This document shows positions 1 through 5,685 of a stretch of DNA of 15,042 nucleotides, piece after piece (positions within the stretch are counted from its first letter, which is position 1; every line of letters starts with the position of its first letter). Below the pieces are notes generated by a model, which was not told the DNA's origin, ran no database searches, and worked only from the letters and a program-made list of their open reading frames with translations. The translations under genes and the position numbers were made by a program. This DNA comes from Actinomycetales bacterium (GTDB lineage Bacteria > Actinomycetota > Actinomycetes > Actinomycetales > BWSM-131). Location of the stretch: positions 1 to 15,042 of the forward strand of contig JASBSH010000146.1 in the NCBI GenBank assembly GCA_030149025.1, in the 5' to 3' direction.

Positions 1-770
1 ATCACCTCACTCAGTCGCCGGTCCTGCGCCCACAAAGAGCCGGCGTCCGAGGCCGCTGCAACCTCCTCGACGGTGACGATCGTGGGCGGCAGCATGAGGA
101 TCTCGCCGCGGGCGAAGCGGTCGAGGACGTCCTTCGGGCGCCACCAGCCGGACTCCGCCGCCTCACCTCCCACGTGCCGCGCCTCCTGCCCCTCGGGCAG
201 CACCGCGATGAGGAACCGGGTGTCGAAGCGACGCGGCTCGTTGACGGGCGTCGTCCAGTGCGCCCAGGGGCGGAGCAGATCGCTGCGCAGCACGAGGCCG
301 CGGTCCCGCAGAAGGTCCGACATCGCCAGCTCGCGGGAGATGAGCCGGCGCCGGTCGGCCTCCCACTCCTCGGTGTTGGCCGCGGCGAGCACCTCCTCGG
401 GCGTCTCCCCGGCGAGCAGGACCCCGCACTCCTCGAACGTCTCCCGCACGGCGGCACAGACGAACCCGCGCGCGCCGTCCGGGTCGGTGCCGAGGTCCTC
501 CGCCCAGGTCCCCGCGTCCGGGCCGGCCCAGGGGACGTCCGCACCCAGGTCGCGCGGGTCCACCCCACCGCCGGGGAAGACGTACATGCCACCGGCGAAG
601 GCCATGCTCTGCTGGCGGCGCATCATGAAGACCTCGACACCGGTGTCGCCGTCGCGGACGAGGACGACGGTCGCCGCGGTCTTCGGCGCGACGAGCTCCT
701 CGCTCGGGGTCGCGAGCCACTTCCTCGCTCGCTGCGAGTACTCACCGGTCAGCACGAACTCACGAAGCAC
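1..770 (-). CDS. NUDIX hydrolase, NUDT19-like with a split Nudix box (partial, 3' end off window)
   Basis: The minus-strand frame is open from a TAG at 780-782 to the left edge with no stop, so the C-terminus lies outside the window. About 256 residues are visible. Residues 65-71 read FPGGGVD and residues 109-117 read RETFEECGV, which fits the REUxEExGU core of the Nudix box. About 40 residues separate the glycine-rich strand from the helix, as in NUDT19/NUDT7-type CoA and nucleotide diphosphatases; the upstream GX5E part of the consensus is not canonical. The expected reaction is Mg2+-dependent cleavage of a nucleoside diphosphate linked to another group; the substrate cannot be read from the sequence. 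The GTG at 770 is the first start after the in-frame TAG and lies 6 nt after a TAGGCT hexamer, which supports a leaderless start. A second GTG at 755 is the alternative. Confidence 0.85.
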   Translation of the reverse strand, partial: MLREFVLTGEYSQRARKWLATPSEELVAPKTAATVVLVRDGDTGVEVFMMRRQQSMAFAGGMYVFPGGGVDPRDLGADVPWAGPDAGTWAEDLGTDPDGARGFVCAAVRETFEECGVLLAGETPEEVLAAANTEEWEADRRRLISRELAMSDLLRDRGLVLRSDLLRPWAHWTTPVNEPRRFDTRFLIAVLPEGQEARHVGGEAAESGWWRPKDVLDRFARGEILMLPPTIVTVEEVAAASDAGSLWAQDRRLSEV

Positions 771-776
771 CGGCTC

Positions 777-782
777 AGCCTA
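777..782 (-). promoter_or_regulatory. Candidate -10 (TAGGCT) of the NUDIX gene
   Basis: TAGGCT on the minus strand ends 6 nt before the GTG at 770, the spacing expected when transcription begins at the start codon. No convincing -35 is visible. The place where a -35 would fall overlaps the -10 of the divergent thioesterase gene. Confidence 0.5.
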
Positions 783-797
783 CGCAGAGCGCCCCGC

Positions 798-803
798 TAC
801 GCT
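798..803 (+). promoter_or_regulatory. Candidate -10 (TACGCT) of the thioesterase gene
   Basis: TACGCT lies exactly 7 nt before the GTG at 811, the leaderless layout. Its -35 zone would fall on the opposing -10 at 777-782. Confidence 0.5.
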
Positions 804-810
804 GGCGGCC

Positions 811-1251
811 GTGGACGGGCGAACCGCAGTCAGTGCCGCATCCGATGCCGCGTTCAGCGTCGAGCTGCTGCGCTCCGGCATGGGCGGCTTCGCCGAGGAC
901 GTCGGCATGGAGCTCGTCGAGGCGGACGGCGACCGGGTCGTGCTCGACCTCACGGTGACCCCCCGGCTGCACCAGCCGTACGGGATCGTGCACGGCGGCA
1001 TTCACTGCGCACTCGTCGAGACGGCGGCGAGCATCGGTGCGGCGGTCTGGCTCGGTGCAGACGGCAAGGTCGTCGGCGTCAGCAACCAGACCGACTTCCT
1101 TCGTGCGGTGTCCGAGGGCACCCTGCGCACGACGGCTACCCCGATCCACCGCGGCCGCCTGCAGCAGCTCTGGGCCGTGGACATCACCGACGAATCCGGC
1201 CGGCTGGTCGCCAAGGGACAGGTACGGCTGCAGAACCTGCGCGACGCCTGA
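811..1251 (+). CDS. PaaI-family hotdog-fold thioesterase
   Basis: This 146-residue protein has the single hotdog domain typical of PaaI/YbgC-like acyl-CoA thioesterases, which hydrolyse the thioester of small aromatic or aliphatic acyl-CoAs. The signature is the HGGIHCALVETAASIGA stretch about 55 residues in: HGG opens the central helix and the Glu is the usual catalytic acid/base of this subfamily. The following strands (VGVSNQTDF, TPIHRG) are also family-like. The reading frame is open far upstream, but that part is antisense to the NUDIX gene and low-complexity. The start is therefore placed at the GTG at 811, preceded by a TACGCT hexamer. It is cytosolic with no signal peptide. It converges with RidA across 39 bp. 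The substrate is unknown. Confidence 0.88.
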   Translation: MDGRTAVSAASDAAFSVELLRSGMGGFAEDVGMELVEADGDRVVLDLTVTPRLHQPYGIVHGGIHCALVETAASIGAAVWLGADGKVVGVSNQTDFLRAVSEGTLRTTATPIHRGRLQQLWAVDITDESGRLVAKGQVRLQNLRDA

Positions 1252-1290
1252 GGCATCGGAAACGACCGACGTCAGCGCACCACGACCGGG

Positions 1291-1764
1291 TCAGCGCACC
1301 TCGACGGTGATCTCCACCTCGACCGGAGCGTCCAGGGGCAGCACGGCGACGCCGACGGCGCTGCGTGCATGGGAGCCGTCCTCAGCAAGGACCTGCCCCA
1401 GCAGCTCGCTTGCGCCGTTGATCACACCCGGCTGACCGGTGAAGGACGGGTCGCTCGCGACGAACCCGACCACCTTCACGACCCGCACGCGGTCGAGGTC
1501 GCCGACCTCGGCCTGCACGGCGGCGAGCGCGTTCAGCGCGCACGTTGCGGCCAGCTCCTTGGCGCGGTCCGGGCTGACCAGCCCCGCGCCCTCACCGACC
1601 TTGCCGGTCTCCGGCAGCTTGCCGTCGACGAGGGGCAGCTGGCCTGAGGTCCACACCATCGACCCCGAGCGCCGTGCCGGCACGTACGCCGCCACCGGCT
1701 TGGCGACCTCGGGCAGCTGAAGCCCCAGCTCTGCCAGCCGCTGCGCGACCCGACCCTCAGCCAT
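1291..1764 (-). CDS. RidA/YjgF-family protein (Rv3678c-like)
   Basis: This 157-residue member of the RidA superfamily has the RidA core from about residue 35 (SGSMVWTSGQLPL) to the end (RSAVGVAVLPLDAPVEVEITVEV). The Arg of the RSAVGV segment matches the conserved carboxylate-binding Arg of RidA enamine/imine deaminases. Canonical RidA detoxifies 2-aminoacrylate made by PLP enzymes. This longer subgroup with an N-terminal extension is less well defined, so the activity is inferred. The ATG at 1764 is preferred because AAGGG lies 7 nt upstream. A GTG at 1767 directly abuts the DUF4177 stop and is possible. It follows DUF4177 with essentially no gap, so the two are probably translated from one mRNA. 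The pair matches Rv3678A-Rv3678c of M. tuberculosis, upstream of the same ATPase operon. Confidence 0.88.
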   Translation of the reverse strand: MAEGRVAQRLAELGLQLPEVAKPVAAYVPARRSGSMVWTSGQLPLVDGKLPETGKVGEGAGLVSPDRAKELAATCALNALAAVQAEVGDLDRVRVVKVVGFVASDPSFTGQPGVINGASELLGQVLAEDGSHARSAVGVAVLPLDAPVEVEITVEVR

Positions 1765-1767
1765 CAC

Positions 1768-1923
1768 TCAGCCCTTCTGCCGCTTCAGGTAGGCGACAAG
1801 CCCGTTGCCGTCAGGACCCGGGACGACCTGCACGAGCTCCCAGCCGTCCTCCCCCCACTGATCCAGGATCTGCTTCGTCGCGTGCACGATCAGCGGAACA
1901 GTCGCGTACTCCCACTTGGCCAT
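1768..1923 (-). CDS. DUF4177 small protein (Rv3678A-like)
   Basis: This is a 51-residue ORF beginning MAKWEYATVP, with ATKQILDQWGEDGWELVQVV in the middle and ending VAYLKRQKG. That is the DUF4177 pattern (KWEY near the start, GEDGWELV in the middle, a basic C-terminus), which is widespread and nearly always small. The function is not established. The ATG at 1923 is preceded by TAGGCT 6 nt upstream, consistent with a leaderless transcript. The stop at 1770-1768 is immediately followed by the RidA start, so the two form an operon. It has no signal peptide or membrane segment. I am confident it is a real gene despite its size because of the motif match and the conserved neighbour. Confidence 0.88.
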   Translation of the reverse strand: MAKWEYATVPLIVHATKQILDQWGEDGWELVQVVPGPDGNGLVAYLKRQKG

Positions 1924-1929
1924 GCCCGA

Positions 1930-1935
1930 AGCCTA
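1930..1935 (-). promoter_or_regulatory. Candidate -10 (TAGGCT) of the DUF4177-RidA operon
   Basis: TAGGCT on the minus strand lies 6 nt before the ATG at 1923. It is the same hexamer and spacing as for the NUDIX gene. Confidence 0.5.
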
Positions 1936-1970
1936 GTGGCCTGCCGCAGCCCGCCCGAAGATCGCGGCGC

Positions 1971-1976
1971 TACCTT
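1971..1976 (+). promoter_or_regulatory. Candidate -10 (TACCTT) of the alpha/beta hydrolase gene
   Basis: TACCTT lies 6 nt before the ATG at 1983. It faces away from the DUF4177 -10 with 35 bp between the two hexamers, so the two -35 zones would overlap. Confidence 0.45.
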
Positions 1977-1982
1977 CCTGTC

Positions 1983-2918
1983 ATGCCGGCGCACCACGAC
2001 GACGCCCAACCCGACGACGTCCTGACTCGCCCGGCCGGACCACCCGACGTCGTTCTCCGCTACGGCGGACTGCGTGACCACGTCATAGACCTGAGGCTGC
2101 CAGCACCCACCGACAACGACGCCGAACCACCCGTCATCGTCGTGATCCACGGCGGGTTCTGGCGCGAGGCGTTCGACCGCACCCACACCGGACCGCAGTG
2201 CGAGGCCCTGGTGGCCGCCGGGTACGCCGTCGCGGCGATCGAGTACCGCCGCACGTCCACGGACACCGCAGCGCACGACACCACGGACGCCGCATCGCGC
2301 GACACGACGGACGCCGCACCAGACGAGACCACAGGCGGGTGGCCCGCGACGTTCGACGACGTCGCCGCCGCGCTCGACGCCCTGCCACAGCTGCTGGACG
2401 ACGCCACGCACGGCCGCGCGGACACCTCCCGCATCGTGCTGGTCGGCCACTCCGCCGGTGGTCACCTCGCCCTGTGGGCGGCGGCCCGGCACCGCCTGGC
2501 GGCCGGTTCCCCGTGGCAGCTCGAGGCACCGCTGCCCGGGCTCGTGGGCGTCGTCGCCCTCGCCGCGGTGTCCGACCTCGTCGCCTGCTACGACCAGCAC
2601 CTCGGCAACGACGCGGTCGTGGCGCTGCTGGGCGGAGGCCCGGACCAGTTCCCGGACCGGTACGCACCCACCAATCCGGCGGGTCTCCTGCCGAGCGGTG
2701 TTGCCGCCGTCCTGGTCCATGGGGTCGACGACGACAGGGTGCCGGTGTCGATGAGCGAGTCCTACGCCACCGCGGCCCGGGTCGCGGGGGACGACGTCAC
2801 GCTGGTCACGGTGCCGGACTGCGGTCACTTCGAGGTGATCGACCCGCTCTCGACTGCGTGGCCGGCGGTCCTCGATGCGATCACGCGGTTGGCGGCGCGA
2901 GGCCGTCAGGCGACCTGA
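1983..2918 (+). CDS. Alpha/beta hydrolase, arylformamidase/HSL-like
   Basis: This 311-residue alpha/beta-hydrolase has a full catalytic set. HGGFW at residues 56-60 is the oxyanion-hole motif of the HSL/kynurenine-formamidase group. Ser157 sits in GHSAGG, Asp250 in HGVDDDRVP and His282 in CGHFEVID. It should cleave an ester or amide; the substrate is unknown. The frame is open further upstream, but that part is antisense to RidA and DUF4177, so the start is the ATG at 1983, 6 nt after a TACCTT hexamer. An oddity lies between the strand ending AAIEYRR and the helix beginning GGWPATFDDV: an Asp/Thr/Ala-rich insert of about 25 residues made of 8-residue near-repeats encoded by a 24-bp tandem repeat (2274-2321). 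It ends 26 bp before the ATPase operon on the same strand but has its own putative promoter. Confidence 0.88.
   Translation: MPAHHDDAQPDDVLTRPAGPPDVVLRYGGLRDHVIDLRLPAPTDNDAEPPVIVVIHGGFWREAFDRTHTGPQCEALVAAGYAVAAIEYRRTSTDTAAHDTTDAASRDTTDAAPDETTGGWPATFDDVAAALDALPQLLDDATHGRADTSRIVLVGHSAGGHLALWAAARHRLAAGSPWQLEAPLPGLVGVVALAAVSDLVACYDQHLGNDAVVALLGGGPDQFPDRYAPTNPAGLLPSGVAAVLVHGVDDDRVPVSMSESYATAARVAGDDVTLVTVPDCGHFEVIDPLSTAWPAVLDAITRLAARGRQAT
2274..2321 (+). repeat. 24-bp imperfect tandem repeat inside the hydrolase gene
   Basis: Two adjacent 24-bp units (2274-2297 and 2298-2321) encode HDTTDAAS and RDTTDAAP. Degenerate partial copies lie before them (STDTAA) and after them (DETTG). The unit is a multiple of three, so the frame is kept. 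Confidence 0.8.
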
Positions 2919-2930
2919 AGCCGCGCTGAC

Positions 2931-2936
2931 TACGCT
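2931..2936 (+). promoter_or_regulatory. Candidate -10 (TACGCT) of the ATPase operon
   Basis: TACGCT lies 8 nt before the GTG at 2945, just after the stop of the hydrolase gene. It suggests the operon has its own leaderless promoter, though readthrough from upstream is also possible. Confidence 0.45.
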
Positions 2937-2944
2937 TCCGGACC

Positions 2945-3955
2945 GTGACCTCGCCCCAGACCGATCGCCCCTTCGACGGCGTCCGCCTGCATGTGGTGAC
3001 GGGCAAGGGAGGGACCGGTAAGACCACCGTCGCGGCCGCGCTCGCGCTGGCGCTGGCGAGCAACGGACGCCGGACGCTCCTGTGCGAGGTCGAGGGCAGG
3101 CAGGGCCTGGCGAGGCTGTTCGACAGCCCTCCGCTGCCGTACGAGGAGACGCACCTGGCTGTCGCTCCCGGTGGCGGTGACGTGTACGGGCTGGCAGTAG
3201 AACCGCGAGCCGCCCTGATGGAGTACCTCGAGATCTTCTACACGATGGGCAAGCGCGCCGGTCGGATCCTGGACCGGATGGGCGCCGTCGACTTCGCCAC
3301 CACCATCGCCCCGGGACTGCGCGACGTGCTGCTCACCGGCAAGGTCTACGAGGCCGTGCGCCGCCGCGAGCGCGGTCGGCCCGTCTACGACGCGGTCGTC
3401 CTGGACGCCCCGCCGACCGGGCGGATCACGAGGTTCCTCAACGTCAACAGCGAGGTGTCGGGCCTGGCGAAAGTGGGGCCGATCCGCAAGCAGGCCGACT
3501 CGATCATGAGCGTGCTCAAGTCGCCGGCAACCGCGGTGCACATCGTCACGCTGCTGGAGGAGATGCCCGTCCAGGAGACGGTCGACGGCGTGGCCGAGCT
3601 GCGAGGCGCGGGGATGCCGGTCGGAGCGGTCATCGTCAACCAGGCGCGTGACGACCTGCTGCCGAGCCATGCTCTCGCGGCCGCAGGCGAAGGCACCCTC
3701 GACGGCTCCGACGTCCGGGAGGGATTGGTCGCCGCCGGACTGGTGAAGAGCTCCCAGCCGGGCACCCGCGTGATCGACGGCCTGCTGGCGGAGGCGGCCG
3801 AGCACAACGAGCGCATCGCCCTGCAGCGCCAGGAACGGGCCGAGCTCGACACGCTCGGCCGGCCGGTGTTCGAGCTGCCGTTGCTGCCGTCCGGGATCGA
3901 CCTCGGCGCGCTCTACGCGCTCGCCGACCTGATGTGCAAGCAGGGGCTGACATGA
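2945..3955 (+). CDS. Get3/ArsA-like ATPase, first subunit (Rv3679/BagA-like)
   Basis: This 336-residue P-loop ATPase belongs to the ArsA/Get3/MinD (SIMIBI) class. The deviant Walker A is GKGGTGKTT at residues 20-28, with the signature lysine Lys21 present. The switch II segment is DAPPTGR beginning at Asp154. It lacks the CxxC zinc motif of eukaryotic Get3, and nothing indicates an arsenite site or an ars operon, so the common label 'arsenical pump ATPase' is misleading. Its neighbours show it to be the counterpart of M. tuberculosis Rv3679, described as BagA of a Get3-like pair needed under some stresses. The likely role is as half of a soluble ATPase heterodimer handling membrane or envelope clients (inference). 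The stop overlaps the next ATG by 4 bp (ATGA), indicating translational coupling and fixed stoichiometry. The GTG start is supported by the hexamer at 2931. Confidence 0.9.
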   Translation: MTSPQTDRPFDGVRLHVVTGKGGTGKTTVAAALALALASNGRRTLLCEVEGRQGLARLFDSPPLPYEETHLAVAPGGGDVYGLAVEPRAALMEYLEIFYTMGKRAGRILDRMGAVDFATTIAPGLRDVLLTGKVYEAVRRRERGRPVYDAVVLDAPPTGRITRFLNVNSEVSGLAKVGPIRKQADSIMSVLKSPATAVHIVTLLEEMPVQETVDGVAELRGAGMPVGAVIVNQARDDLLPSHALAAAGEGTLDGSDVREGLVAAGLVKSSQPGTRVIDGLLAEAAEHNERIALQRQERAELDTLGRPVFELPLLPSGIDLGALYALADLMCKQGLT

Positions 3956-5127
3956 CCGCTGCCGCACTCGAGCCGCCGCTTCTGGACGTCGACTCGCTGC
4001 TGGACGACATGTCGACGTCGATCATCGTCTGCTGCGGGTCCGGCGGGGTCGGCAAGACCACCACTGCCGCCGCCCTCGCGCTGCGCGCCGCCGAGCGCGG
4101 CCGGCGTGTCGTCGTCCTCACCATCGACCCCGCGCGCCGTCTGGCGCAGGCGATGGGGCTCGAGGCGCTCGACAACACCCCACGTCCCGTGGAGGGCATC
4201 GACGAGTCGGCCGGCGGCAGCCTCGACGCGATGATGCTCGACATGAAGCGGACCTTCGACGAGGTCGTGGAGGCCCACGCCTCCCCCGATAGGGCCGCGC
4301 AGATCCTCGCCAACCCGTTCTACCAGGCCGTGTCCACGTCGTTCTCCGGGACCAGCGAGTACATGGCGATGGAGAAGCTCGGTCAGCTGCGCGCGCAGGC
4401 GTCGGTCCACGGTGGTTCCGGCGAGCAGCCGTGGGACCTCATCGTCGTGGACACCCCGCCCAGCCGGTCCGCGCTCGACTTCCTCGACGCGCCACGGAGG
4501 CTGTCCAGCTTCCTGGATGGGCGGTTCATCCGCCTGCTGATGGCCCCGGCGAAGGCGAGTGGCCGGGCGTACATGAAGGTGTTCACCGGCGCGGTCGGCG
4601 GCGTCACCTCCGTGATGACCCGGCTGCTGGGGGCGCAGGTGCTGCAGGACGTGCAGACCTTCGTCGCCGCCATGGACACGATGTTCGGCGGGTTCCGGGA
4701 GCGGGCGGAGGCCACGTACTCGATGCTCGCGGACGCCGGCACGTCGTTCCTCGTCGTGGCGGCGCCGGACCCGGACTCGCTGCGCGAGGCCTCGTACTTC
4801 GTGGAGCGGCTCAGCGCCGAGGACATGCCCCTCGAGGGCTTGGTGCTGAACCGGGTGGCGACGACCGCGGTACCGACGCTCAGCGCCGAACGCGCGCTCG
4901 CTGCCGCCGAAGACCTGGAGGAGGACGGCGCACACGAGGTCACTGCCGGACTGTTGCGACTGCACGGGGCCCGGATGCAGCGCCGTGCGCGCGAACAGTC
5001 GGTCGCCTCACGGTTCTTCGCCGCTCACCCCCGTGTGCCCGTCGCGCAGGTCCCCGCTCGGCCCGGCGACGTGCACGACCTGGACGGTCTGCGGTCCGTC
5101 GGGGAGGATCTCGCCGCGCGCGCCTAG
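3952..5127 (+). CDS. Get3/ArsA-like ATPase, second subunit (Rv3680/BagB-like)
   Basis: This 391-residue paralogue of the preceding ATPase has its P-loop GSGGVGKTT at residues 29-37 and switch II DTPPSRSALDF from Asp167. The position taken by the signature lysine in deviant Walker A motifs (GKGGVGKT) is Ser30 here. The hydrolytic Lys35 remains. In Get3 and MinD relatives the signature lysine reaches across the dimer, so a heterodimer with the first subunit would have one complete and one altered composite site. The central segment rich in Met, Phe and hydrophobic residues (about residues 185-245) resembles the client-binding helical region of Get3-like proteins. The start is the ATG at 3952 overlapping the upstream stop; an in-frame GTG/ATG further upstream would overlap more and lacks support. 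Its TAG abuts the TAG of convergent whiB4. It corresponds to Rv3680 by position and pairing. Confidence 0.9.
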   Translation: MTAAALEPPLLDVDSLLDDMSTSIIVCCGSGGVGKTTTAAALALRAAERGRRVVVLTIDPARRLAQAMGLEALDNTPRPVEGIDESAGGSLDAMMLDMKRTFDEVVEAHASPDRAAQILANPFYQAVSTSFSGTSEYMAMEKLGQLRAQASVHGGSGEQPWDLIVVDTPPSRSALDFLDAPRRLSSFLDGRFIRLLMAPAKASGRAYMKVFTGAVGGVTSVMTRLLGAQVLQDVQTFVAAMDTMFGGFRERAEATYSMLADAGTSFLVVAAPDPDSLREASYFVERLSAEDMPLEGLVLNRVATTAVPTLSAERALAAAEDLEEDGAHEVTAGLLRLHGARMQRRAREQSVASRFFAAHPRVPVAQVPARPGDVHDLDGLRSVGEDLAARA

Positions 5128-5134
5128 CTAGGCG
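5121..5134. other. 14-bp perfect palindrome holding both convergent stop codons
   Basis: CGCCTAGCTAGGCG reads the same on both strands. Its centre is TAG|CTA, the stop of the ATPase gene on plus and of whiB4 on minus, with no intergenic base. It has no loop, so it is not a standard hairpin terminator. Confidence 0.7.
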
Positions 5135-5442
5135 GATGCCTGCTTGCGGTTGGCGTGCTCGTACTCCGCCCGCGCGATCTCCAGCAGCCGCCGCCACGAC
5201 CGGACGTTCGGCCGTCGCTTCAGCAGGGCCCGGCGCTCGCGCTCGGTCATGCCGCCCCAGACGCCGAACTCGATCCTGTTGTCCAGCGCGTCCGCGAGGC
5301 ACTCGGTGCGAACCGGGCACCCCAGGCAGACCGCCTTCGCCCGGTTCTGCGCTGCTCCCTGCACGAACAGTGCGTCAGGGTGGCTGCGGCGGCACAGGCC
5401 GGACTCGGTCCAGTGGGTTGTCCCCGTTGCGATGTCGTTCAT
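5128..5442 (-). CDS. whiB4: WhiB-family Fe-S regulatory protein, WhiB4-like
   Basis: This 104-residue WhiB-like protein has four cysteines, Cys17, Cys39, Cys42 and Cys48 (C-x21-CxxC-x5-C), to hold a [4Fe-4S] cluster. The family turn GVWGGM (residues 60-65) and a basic C-terminal tail (ERERRALLKRRP and beyond) for DNA contact follow. WhiB proteins are redox- or NO-responsive transcription regulators confined to actinobacteria. Subfamily assignment rests on position: between Rv3679/Rv3680-like ATPases and ponA2, as whiB4 (Rv3681c) is in M. tuberculosis. In mycobacteria WhiB4 is linked to oxidative stress and beta-lactam response, which fits a neighbouring penicillin-binding protein. The ATG at 5442 has GGAG 5 nt upstream. 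It diverges from ponA2 across 243 bp, so it may control both itself and ponA2 (inference). Confidence 0.92.
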   Translation of the reverse strand: MNDIATGTTHWTESGLCRRSHPDALFVQGAAQNRAKAVCLGCPVRTECLADALDNRIEFGVWGGMTERERRALLKRRPNVRSWRRLLEIARAEYEHANRKQASA

Positions 5443-5447
5443 GTTTG

Positions 5448-5451
5448 CTCC
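5448..5451 (-). promoter_or_regulatory. Ribosome binding site (GGAG) of whiB4
   Basis: GGAG on the minus strand lies 5 nt before the ATG at 5442. It also forms part of an ATG-started four-codon mini-ORF (MEQT) whose TGA overlaps the whiB4 ATG, probably by chance. Confidence 0.55.
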
Positions 5452-5468
5452 ATCAACCCGTACGCCCT

Positions 5469-5496
5469 GTACCCGCGGGGCGCCCTTATCGGGTAC
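5469..5496. promoter_or_regulatory. Inverted repeat upstream of whiB4
   Basis: The arms GTACCCG (5469-5475) and CGGGTAC (5490-5496) match perfectly across a 14-nt spacer, 27-54 nt upstream of the whiB4 ATG. This could be an operator or a leader hairpin; no regulator is assigned. Confidence 0.4.
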
Positions 5497-5590
5497 CCCC
5501 CGGATGGTGGTTACCCTCCGCTACCAACAACTCCTCGACCGTATGGGGCGCATGCGCACGGCCGGTACAGCGCGATCGGGCCATTTACGC

Positions 5591-5608
5591 TTAGTCACCG
5601 GTAACTAG
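5591..5608. promoter_or_regulatory. Imperfect dyad between whiB4 and ponA2
   Basis: TTAGTCACCGGTAACTAG is 14/18 self-complementary around ACCGGT. TCACCGGT recurs 17 bp downstream (5595-5602 and 5612-5619). It is a candidate protein-binding site in the shared regulatory gap, about 80-95 bp upstream of ponA2. Confidence 0.4.
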
Positions 5609-5672
5609 CCCTCACCGGTTCGGGGGAAAAGGACCACGCTCCGCATCCGGGCGCTCACGCCGCGGTAGCCCG

Positions 5673-5678
5673 TACCCT
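5673..5678 (+). promoter_or_regulatory. Candidate -10 (TACCCT) of ponA2
   Basis: TACCCT lies 7 nt before the ATG at 5686, again the leaderless spacing. No SD-like sequence lies between them. Confidence 0.45.
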
Positions 5679-5685
5679 TGGGGCC

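Noticed and set aside
73..810. Long plus-strand open frame leading into the thioesterase
   Set aside because: It is antisense to the NUDIX gene, Ser/Arg/Pro-rich and without homology; the thioesterase start is at 811.
2945..5127. Arsenite efflux operon
   Set aside because: There is no arsR, arsB or arsC and no metal-binding Cys motif. The pair matches Get3-like Rv3679/Rv3680 by context.
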